A stretch of DNA of 64,000 nt, from positions 4,704,945 to 4,768,944 of the forward strand of contig CM067525.1 in the NCBI GenBank assembly GCA_034509495.1. Direction: 5' to 3'. Origin of the DNA: Acestrorhynchus altus (Eukaryota; Chordata; Actinopteri; Characiformes; Acestrorhynchidae). The position numbers and the translations under genes were made by a program. The notes beneath the pieces were generated by a model. The model was not told the origin of the DNA. It was given only the letters and a program-made list of their open reading frames with translations, and did no database searches. Positions 59,686 through 64,000 of this stretch are shown one piece after another; the stretch's first letter is position 1; each line of letters starts with the position of its first letter.

Positions 59686-60026
59686 GCGCGCGCACACAGT
59701 GCCTTTTTTGTTTTGCTTTTCTATATATACTGAAACTATATACTGTATTACATTGGCCACTTTATTAGAAACACCCACCTTCTGCTTCCATTCACTGGCC
59801 ACTTTATTAGAAACACCCACCTTCTGCTTCCATTCACTGGCCATTTTATTAGAAACACGCACCTTCGGCTTCCATTCACTGGACACTTTATTGAAATGTG
59901 GATGTTTCTAATAAAGTGGCCATTGAGTGGATGCAGAAGGTGGGTGTTTCTAATAAAGTGGCCAGTGAGTGGACGCACAAGGTAGGTGTTTGTAATAAAG
60001 TGTAAAGTATTGTACGTTTTTGTTCA

Positions 60027-60059
<33 letters not shown>

Positions 60060-61618
60060 GTCTCTTTGTCTCTGTCTCTGTCTCTCAGTCCTGTCTCTGC
60101 TGAAGCTTTGGCGGACCTGCTGAACATTCTGGAATCTGGTCACATCTCATCTTCTGCTGCCAAAGTGGTGAGTCAGAAAGGGAATGCTTCACTAATCCTG
60201 TTTCCATATTCAACACTACACTTCATACAGACACTCTGTATGGTGAGTGTCAGCTTCCTAAGGGCTTCTGAAAGAAGTGCTCATCTTCTGGGGGTCTTCA
60301 AAAAGTATAAGACTGTTTGACTTATTTTAATGCTCTGTAATAGCAATGATAAAGACCGCATGTCTAGTCCCTGGCACTAGACATGACTCTAAACAGTCAT
60401 GTCTAAACAGGACTCTCTGGGGCATATAAGCAAACATGAACCTATTGGCACCTTTCTTAATGTCCTGTTTGTGCGAGAGGGGTATAAAGCCCCCCAGCAT
60501 TGAGCTGAGGAGCCATGAAACTGGAAGGATGGAGCTCCATTCAGTATGTTTGGAATGAGTTGGGGATGAGGTCGGGTGGTGATCATCCAACATCCTGACC
60601 TCACTAAAGCTCCATTGTTCTGCAATCAAATCCTCAGGACAATGTTCCAAATTCCAAAAAAATTCCAAATCCCTGAACTTTCTCCAGTTTCATTTGTGCA
60701 TTTTGAACATCATTCAAAATCAAACCAGAAGAAGGAACGTGTATGGCATATGATTCCCACAGGTTTTCCAGGAGATGTGGAAGACTCCGGAAAAGACAGT
60801 GGAGCAACTGGTGAAGGAGCTGGATCTGGGGTTGGTCAGTGACCGAGAACAGCTACTGAAAATCTGCAGGAGAGTGGTGGACACTCATCCAGAACAGGTG
60901 AGACCTGCATGAGGCCAAACACATTCACACACAAGTGGTCATCATGAATGTACTTTACCTCTAGGTTTACCCCTTTACTCAGTGGTGGTGTGTTAGTGTG
61001 TGTTGTGCTGGTGTGTGGATCAGACACAGCAGTGCTGCTGGAGTGTTTAAACACTGTCCACTCACTGTCCACTCAATGAGACACTCCTACCGAGTGTCTC
61101 CACCTTGTAGATGTAAAGTCAGAGGCAGAAGCTCATCTGTATCTGCAGTTTGTGTTGGTCATCCTCTAGTCCTTCTTCAGTGCCCACAGGACGCTGCCCG
61201 ACAGGACACTGACAACCACTGTTTCTGGTTGGTGGACAGGTCTCCGTTGAAACACTCCAGCAGCACTGCTGCGTCTGATTCACTCATACCAGCACAACAC
61301 ACACCAACACCACCACCACCAAGGTCAGTTTCACTGCAGTGCTCAGAATGATCCACCACCTTAATGACAGCTGCTCTCTGGTGGTCCTGTGGGGTCCTGA
61401 GCATCGAAGAACTGTGTGAAAGGAGGAGAATAAAGTATTGGAGAAGCAGATGAATACGTTATGGTTGTCTGTGTCTGTGTTTATGCCACCAGGTGCAGGT
61501 TATCAGATCAGGGAATAAAAACGTGCTGAATAAACTGATGGGCGCTGTTCAGAAGGAGACCAAGGGCAGAGCAGATCCAGTCCAGGTCAGGGCTATGCTG
61601 GAGGAAATGACATCATGA
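46756..61618 (+). CDS. gatb: Glutamyl-tRNA(Gln) amidotransferase subunit B, mitochondrial (13 exons, 553 aa)
   Basis: Part of the mitochondrial GatCAB complex with GatA (QRSL1) and GatC. It converts Glu-tRNA(Gln) to Gln-tRNA(Gln), with GatB binding the tRNA and activating the glutamate with ATP. Exons: 46756-46916, 48606-48759, 49265-49378, 53370-53568, 53749-53871, 54660-54773, 54879-54963, 55078-55122, 55874-56066, 56506-56639, 60089-60167, 60763-60897, 61493-61618. Together they give 1,662 nt with every junction in phase and every intron GT-AG. The product is close to the 557-aa human protein. Residues 1-53 are Arg/Ser-rich with few acids, fitting a mitochondrial presequence. GLEIHAQ (64-70), KHYFYAD (135-141), QLEQDSGKS (185-193), DLNRAG (205-210), LRVDANVSV (254-262) and MPEPNLPPL (334-342) mark the catalytic cradle. 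The tail from about residue 397 is the helical and YqeY-like tRNA-binding region. The start has G at -3 and +4. Odd point: VMEAD (217-221) has Ala where human has Pro. Confidence 0.95.
46917..48605 (+). other. gatb intron 1
   Basis: 1,689 bp, AT-rich, with many A and T runs toward the 3' end (47930-48500). No repeat family or regulatory element that I can define. Confidence 0.8.
48606..48759 (+). CDS. gatb: gatb exon 2
   Basis: Residues 54-105. Acceptor TTCTTCCTTTAG, donor GTAGGT. Holds the GLEIHAQ signature (Glu66 and His68 belong to the metal/ATP site by homology with bacterial GatB) and [12 protein letters not shown]. Confidence 0.92.
48860..49105 (+). repeat. Teleost interspersed repeat in gatb intron 2
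   Basis: GGGTTCCTCCCCATGTCCTT, GGTGTATGGTACCACCACGG, GGGCGTTCCTGCCTTGCACC and GATTGCCGGTAGGCTCTGGA. The second half aligns with 28795-28935. A decayed 3' tail of a fish SINE/LINE family, name not certain. It fills half of the 505-bp intron. Confidence 0.55.
49265..49378 (+). CDS. gatb: gatb exon 3
   Basis: Residues 106-143, phase 0 at both ends. Encodes [16 protein letters not shown] and [14 protein letters not shown], nearly the same as the human protein. Donor GTGAGT. The 3,991-bp intron 3 that follows carries SINE and MITE copies. Confidence 0.93.
49874..50031 (-). mobile_element. tRNA-derived SINE (first family) in gatb intron 3
   Basis: On the minus strand: B-box GGTTTGAATCC (complement of 50001-50011), then GCCATCGGCTGCTGGAGTCT and GGGTAGGTAGATGGCGCTCT. 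This last segment is a conserved core that I recognise from many teleost SINEs. Better preserved than the copy at 3660-3851. Confidence 0.65.
50050..52245. other. gatb intron 3, unique-looking part
   Basis: No coding or RNA signal. A(14) run near 50630-50645. 50400-50620 is GC-richer with few repeats and might be conserved non-coding sequence. Confidence 0.45.
52250..52610 (+). mobile_element. Family A MITE in gatb intron 3
   Basis: Starts CACACTATGTGTCCAAATAT plus TTATGGACCCC, the family end. Continues with CACAGCTTGTCTAGTACCTG, GGCATGGGCTAGAGGGGTAT and CCCAGCATTGAGTTGTGGAA, and stops near GATGAGTTTGGAGTTGGGGA. The right end is missing. Confidence 0.75.
52605..53060 (+). repeat. Dispersed repeat of unknown family
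   Basis: Shares GCTACATGAAAGGCTGCCAG and TGTGTTTAGGTGGA with 20250-20370. ACAGGTGTGGGCGTTCCCAA and GACTTGGCATGTC are shared with 1480-1565 (TTCAGGTGTGGGCGTCCCCA, CTTTCGGCATGTC). The three copies overlap only in parts, so the consensus is unclear. Confidence 0.5.
53299..53354. repeat. (GT)n microsatellite before gatb exon 4
   Basis: About 27 GT units ending 15 bp before the exon 4 acceptor. Confidence 0.95.
53370..53568 (+). CDS. gatb: gatb exon 4
   Basis: Residues 144-209 plus one base. Encodes [34 protein letters not shown] and [10 protein letters not shown] (GT)n array ends only about 15 bp before the acceptor AACTCTCAG. Donor GTATAG is weaker than the others. Confidence 0.93.
53681..53747. 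repeat. (CT)n microsatellite forming the exon 5 acceptor tract
   Basis: About 33 CT units with a single A interruption, contiguous with the acceptor AG. Confidence 0.95.
53749..53871 (+). CDS. gatb: gatb exon 5
   Basis: Residues 210-250 plus one base. Encodes [19 protein letters not shown] and [18 protein letters not shown]. The acceptor AG is fused directly to a (CT)n run of about 33 units (53681-53747). Intron 4 is only 180 bp. Confidence 0.93.
53935..53995 (-). repeat. Single unit related to the 42-bp palindromic minisatellite
   Basis: GCACAAGGTAGATGTTTGTA and ATAAAGTGGCCAGTGA match the right-arm units at 59970-60005. A solitary relative in gatb intron 5. Confidence 0.65.
54660..54773 (+). 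CDS. gatb: gatb exon 6
   Basis: Residues 251-288. Encodes [20 protein letters not shown] then [18 protein letters not shown], among the most conserved stretches of GatB. The acceptor is preceded by a CT-rich microsatellite (54611-54658). Donor GTAAGA. Confidence 0.94.
54879..54963 (+). CDS. gatb: gatb exon 7
   Basis: Residues 289-316 plus two bases. Encodes [20 protein letters not shown] and TRAFDNKSG. Acceptor TGTTCTACAG, donor GTAAGA. The intron before it is 105 bp and the one after it 114 bp. Confidence 0.93.
55078..55122 (+). CDS. gatb: gatb exon 8 (45-bp micro-exon)
   Basis: Residues 317-331 plus two bases. Encodes [16 protein letters not shown], the conserved MRDKE block. Only 45 bp, and a multiple of three, so skipping it would stay in frame. 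Confidence 0.93.
55563..55871. repeat. (CA)n and long (CT)n in gatb intron 8
   Basis: (CA)n at 55563-55602 and an interrupted (CT)n of about 150 bp at 55720-55871, ending at the exon 9 acceptor. The 150-codon Ser/Leu frames here are artefacts. Confidence 0.95.
55874..56066 (+). CDS. gatb: gatb exon 9
   Basis: Residues 332-396. Encodes [34 protein letters not shown] and [14 protein letters not shown]. The acceptor CCCAG follows a (CT)n microsatellite of about 150 bp (55720-55871). The end at 56066 (after CTGGTG) rather than 56063 fits homology to the human LLNE junction. Confidence 0.92.
56506..56639 (+). CDS. gatb: gatb exon 10
   Basis: Residues 397-440 plus two bases. Encodes [20 protein letters not shown] then [19 protein letters not shown], start of the helical tail domain. 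Donor GTGAGT. Intron 10 is 3,449 bp. Confidence 0.93.
56640..58255. other. gatb intron 10, AT-rich first part
   Basis: 57120-57560 is dominated by AAATTAAATAATAA-like sequence. No gene, RNA or repeat family recognised. Confidence 0.5.
58262..58513 (-). mobile_element. tRNA-derived SINE (second family), nearly full length, inverted
   Basis: The complement shows the head TCTGGTGCTTGGGGAACCAG, the B-box-like GGGTTCGAATCC (complement of about 58452-58463), the GAAGTGCCCTTGAAC segment and the end TGTGTATCACTGTGTGAGGA. This is the best-preserved B box of the family in the window. Confidence 0.8.
58515..58650 (+). mobile_element. tRNA-derived SINE (second family), partial, head-to-head
   Basis: TACTGGAAGGTTGCTGGTTC plus GAGTCCC is a plus-strand B-box region. 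The linker and (GT)n at 58616-58639 replace the normal body. It directly abuts the inverted copy, giving an imperfect inverted repeat. Confidence 0.75.
59032..59291. repeat. GT/GTGG run and (TGCGTGCGTGTG)n array
   Basis: (GTGG)-rich run at 59032-59074, then 59149-59291 of TG/CG alternation: first 10-bp units (TGCGTGTGTG), then 12-bp units (TGCGTGCGTGTG). Alternating purine-pyrimidine with CG steps favours Z-DNA. Confidence 0.9.
59627..59699. repeat. (CA)n with CGCGCGCG core
   Basis: CA run ending in ACGCGCGCGCGCACAC. Confidence 0.95.
59754..60005. repeat. 42-bp minisatellite in palindromic arrangement
   Basis: TGGCCACTTTATTAGAAACA units start at 59754, 59796, 59838 and (as TGGACA) 59880, a 42-bp period. 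From about 59898 the same unit runs in the opposite direction, with AAGTGG at 59915, 59957 and (AAGTGT) 59999, again 42 bp. The arms can pair over roughly 100-120 bp. The array lies 85 bp before exon 11. Confidence 0.9.
60027..60088. repeat. (CT)n/(GTCT)n microsatellite forming the exon 11 acceptor tract
   Basis: CT run with GTCT interruptions leading directly into the acceptor TCTCTCAG. Confidence 0.95.
60089..60167 (+). CDS. gatb: gatb exon 11
   Basis: Residues 441-467. Encodes [18 protein letters not shown] and [15 protein letters not shown] is shared with the human protein. The acceptor follows a CT/GTCT microsatellite (60027-60088), itself next to a palindromic minisatellite. Confidence 0.93.
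60400..60665 (+). mobile_element. Family A MITE in gatb intron 11
   Basis: GGTATAAAGCCCCCCAGCAT, TTGAGCTGAGGAGCCATGAA, GGATGGAGCTCCATTCAGTA and ATCATCCAACATCCTGACCT. Both termini are missing or decayed. Confidence 0.7.
60763..60897 (+). CDS. gatb: gatb exon 12
   Basis: Residues 468-512, phase 0 both ends. Encodes [37 protein letters not shown] and VVDTHPEQ. Acceptor TTCCCACAG, donor GTGAGA. Confidence 0.93.
60970..61440. mobile_element. Family B palindromic element in gatb intron 12
   Basis: Left arm GTGGTGGTGTGTTAGTGTGT, then CAGCAGTGCTGCTGGAGTGT; right arm ACACTCCAGCAGCACTGCTG then AGCACAACACACACCAACAC and GTGGTCCTGTGGGGTCCTGA. The arms are inverted copies flanking a GCCCACAGGACGCTGCCCGA centre. 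It fills most of the 595-bp intron. Confidence 0.8.
61493..61618 (+). CDS. gatb: gatb exon 13 with stop codon
   Basis: Residues 513-553 and TGA at 61616-61618. Encodes [37 protein letters not shown] and MTS. This is the YqeY-like C-terminal end (NKL, GRADP shared with the family). Confidence 0.94.
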   Translation: MQVIRSGNKNVLNKLMGAVQKETKGRADPVQVRAMLEEMTS

Positions 61619-61867
61619 CACCCACCCAGAGTGTTTCGGCACAGCCCCTGTCCACATATAAATGGATATTTATGAAATCAGAGGTTTATGTCTGTGTTTT
61701 GGCTTCCAGTCCACACGAAAACATCATTTTGGTGACTGAAAACGGAGCTTTAAAGTGGAGATTTTTGACCGAATGACCCAAACACAACATTATGCATTAT
61801 ATAGTTTGTTTTTTGTTTCTGTTTTTTTTGGAGAAAACACAAATGGTGGACTTCTCTTAGTCCAACA

Positions 61868-62165
61868 CTGGCAATGAGGGGTTTAAACACTCCAGCAGCA
61901 CTGCTATCTCTGATTCACCTGTGTGAGCGCAGCACACACTATCAGACCACCATGTCAGTGTCATTGCAGAGCTGAGAATGACCCACCACCCACATAATAG
62001 CTGCTCTGTGGTGGTCCTGTGGGGTCCTGATCATTGAAGATCAGGGTGAAAGGAGGAGAATAAAGTCTGCAGAGAAACAGATGAACTACAGTCTGTAATT
62101 ATAGAACTACAAAGATCTCCTGTATGATCAGAGGAGCTGATAATAAATGTGTACGAAGAGGTTGT
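61868..62165. mobile_element. Family B element, right arm, in gatb 3' flank
   Basis: ACACTCCAGCAGCACTGCTA, CACCATGTCAGTGTCATTGC, GTGGTCCTGTGGGGTCCTGA and ACTACAGTCTGTAATTATAG. Contains AATAAA at 62059-62064 and 62142-62147. Confidence 0.8.
62059..62064 (+). terminator. Candidate poly(A) signal for gatb
   Basis: First canonical AATAAA I find after the gatb stop codon (441 bp downstream). It lies inside a family B element. Other AATAAA hexamers are at 62142 and 62468. Confidence 0.4.
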
Positions 62166-62174
62166 GATAATGTG

Positions 62175-62480
62175 ACTTGACTTTTTATATTTACATTCAT
62201 TTAAATGTGAAAATCCGAAATCTAGCGCCATCTGTGTGTAGAAGCTGGAGTTTTGTGCCGTGTGTAGTCAACTATATAGTGTGGGTGGGCATTCCAGGTC
62301 CAGCAAGTCTGAACAAAATCGGAATCGTCTACATTTTTCACATTTATGTTTTTCGACTGCTCCTGGGGCAGATTATGACTCGCAGAAATGCCCCTCTGCA
62401 ATATAGGACGTAAGGAGGTATTTGAGATTCAGCCGGAAATAAGCATTTAATGTGATATTAGCTTTTTAATAAAGCTCTAA
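62175..62480 (+). repeat. Dispersed repeat shared with 37565-37710
   Basis: TTACATTCATTTAAATGTGA, AAATCCGAAATCTAGCGCCA and GTAAGGAGGTATTTGAGATT. An extra ~120 bp (62285-62400) separates the two halves compared with the other copy. Confidence 0.6.
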
Positions 62481-62484
62481 TTTG

Positions 62485-63140
62485 TCTGTCCAACTGACAG
62501 CACTGACGATAAGTTTTCAAGCCTCCGCCTTTGTTTTAAAAAATTATTTTAAAAATTGTGACCAAAAAAGCGTTTTCACAGACAAAACTCGGATAAACAC
62601 TTCTTAAATATCTGTACGTGCCTGGACGGAGCTTTAGGAGTTTATTCGAGTGTAAAATATAATTGAAATGTAATTTGTCCACTGCAGGGCCGAACGGTTC
62701 TGAGCATGGAAGGTAACCATTCTGGTGGTTTTTCCATACGGACACAGTTCGGCATGAGCCTGGGTTTCTCAGCATGATTCGCTACCTATACTTGAGCAAT
62801 GGAACCATTAGGGGGGAGGATTTAAAGATGCAGGGACACAGGATTGGCTGTACTGATACAGGATTAGCTGATACAGGGACACAGGATTAGCTGTTTGTTT
62901 TCAGACAGGTGGGGTTTATACCCTGGGTAATACTAGGCCTGGGCCATGGGCCTATAGCCTAGGCTCCTCCCCCACCACAAATGAAACAAACCCCTCCCAT
63001 CGGTGTGTGATGCAACCATCCTCGAATAAACAAAACAAGCACTGGGGGACCAAATAAAAGTTACAGATGCAGCAGAACTGTATTTTTAACCACTTGGGGG
63101 TGCACTTGCTCAGTTTGGATCAGCAAATTTAATTCTTTAG
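62485..63140. other. Gene-free interval
   Basis: TACAGGGACACAGGATTAGC-like words repeat three times at 62830-62900. Otherwise nothing recognised. Confidence 0.45.
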
Positions 63141-63143
63141 AGC

Positions 63144-63398
63144 AATGTTTCTCAAACATAGTGCTGGAGGCACCCCTACCCTGCATATTTTAGAGCCGTC
63201 CCTGCTCCCATCACACCTGATTCAACTAATCAGCTCATTTACAAGCCTTTCAGAGGTGCAGGGGGTGTGTTAAAGCAGGCAATCCTCTAAAATGTGTAGG
63301 GCAGGGGGCACCAGGAGCAGGGTGAGAAACACTGGTCTAGGACAATATTTCTGAACCCTGGTCTTGGTGCCTCCAGATCCAGGTTTGAGAAACTCCCT
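63144..63398. mobile_element. Family C MITE copy plus extra terminal fragment
   Basis: Left end GTTTCTCAAACATAGTGCTG then GAGGCACCCCTACCCTGCAT. Right end AAATGTGTAGGGCAGGGGGC then GGTGAGAAACACTGGT. A further partial terminus follows (ATATTTCTGAACCCTGGTCT ... GTTTGAGAAACTCC). Confidence 0.8.
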
Positions 63399-63399
63399 G

Positions 63400-64000
63400 G
63401 AACTTGGACATTTCATCAAGGCGTGTGTCATTACGGATGGGATAAATCCCTATTTTGTACTAGTTTGTAAACATGTCACTCAATTACTGGAGCAGAAGTG
63501 ACTGTATCAAATAAAAGCCGAACTCTTCTCTGGTATTACTGTGCCGTTTGTTTATCTTCCGCTTAGCGAACCCCATTATCCAGATTCTCTGCCAGCTCAT
63601 GTGGAGGACAAGTAATTAACACTGGCCTTTAAGCCCTGAAGACATCAGAAGAAGATAATTAAGTCCTAAAACAATTAGCACACCTGTTATAAGGGCAATT
63701 ATGGTATGATTTACCCTTTAAGATGCTGTGAAGAGAGCGAAAATGAGATTAGCTGGAGACAGGAATTGTGGAGTGAACCCATCTGCTGTTAGGCCTGCAG
63801 TCCAATACTGGTTAGAAACAAACCTCTGAGCTTCAGCAGAGCCGTCCAGCCTGTTGAACCCAAATTCTGACATGGAGTTTTATTCAGACTTGGATTTCCC
63901 ACCTGTGATCAACAATATTTTTGAAATTTGATATCGTCAACCCTGACTGAAAGAGGACCACGGCCTACTGTTGGCCTGCTGTGGTTTAAGAGCACATCAG
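63400..64000. other. Gene-free 3' end, AT-rich with TAATTA-type sites
   Basis: 63530-63790 has little repeat character and holds TAATTAAC, ATAATTAAG and ACAATTAG. No coding signal. Confidence 0.45.

Noticed and set aside
59754..60005. CRISPR array
   Set aside because: No spacers, and units switch orientation at the centre.

Overview
This window looks like nuclear DNA of a ray-finned fish. It has long AT-rich gene-free stretches, very many (CA)n, (GA)n and (GAAA)n microsatellites, tRNA-derived SINEs, palindromic MITE-like elements and decayed Tc1/mariner transposases. Two vertebrate genes can be read with confidence; one has 13 exons with GT-AG introns. The repeat mixture resembles what I recall from otophysan fish (characins, catfish, electric fish), but I cannot confirm the order or species.

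Layout. Positions 1-44,690 hold no protein-coding gene that I can support. This part is a mosaic of degenerate transposons (at least five Tc1/mariner transposase relics), three non-autonomous families with palindromic or inverted ends, tRNA-derived SINEs, microsatellites and several minisatellites with units of 20, 21, 27, 29, 39, 62-63, 70/73 and about 103-129 bp. Positions 45,345-45,791 (minus) hold dctpp1, a dCTP pyrophosphatase in one uninterrupted GC-rich reading frame. Positions 46,756-61,618 (plus) hold gatb, subunit B of the mitochondrial glutamyl-tRNA(Gln) amidotransferase, in 13 exons that join in phase to 553 codons. Positions 61,619-64,000 are gene-free 3' flank with more MITE copies and an AT-rich stretch containing homeodomain-type sites.

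The two genes are divergent, with start codons 964 bp apart. The space between them has three ZNF143-like ACTACANNTCCCA motifs, two CACGTG E-boxes, an inverted CCAAT box and E2F-like GGCGGGAAA, with an AT-rich core in the middle. dctpp1 cleans the nucleotide pool of dCTP and modified dCTP. gatb, with GatA (QRSL1) and GatC, makes Gln-tRNA(Gln) for mitochondrial translation. No shared pathway is evident, so any co-regulation is inference from the head-to-head layout.

The most notable unusual signals are: a 70/73-bp tandem unit dispersed at four loci in both orientations; a 42-bp minisatellite arranged as a large palindrome just upstream of gatb exon 11; (CT)n microsatellites that serve as the polypyrimidine tract at four gatb splice acceptors; a 27-bp minisatellite with a 54-bp higher-order section; and a His-to-Gln change at a known substrate-pocket position of dctpp1. 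I did not find a convincing new protein-coding system.
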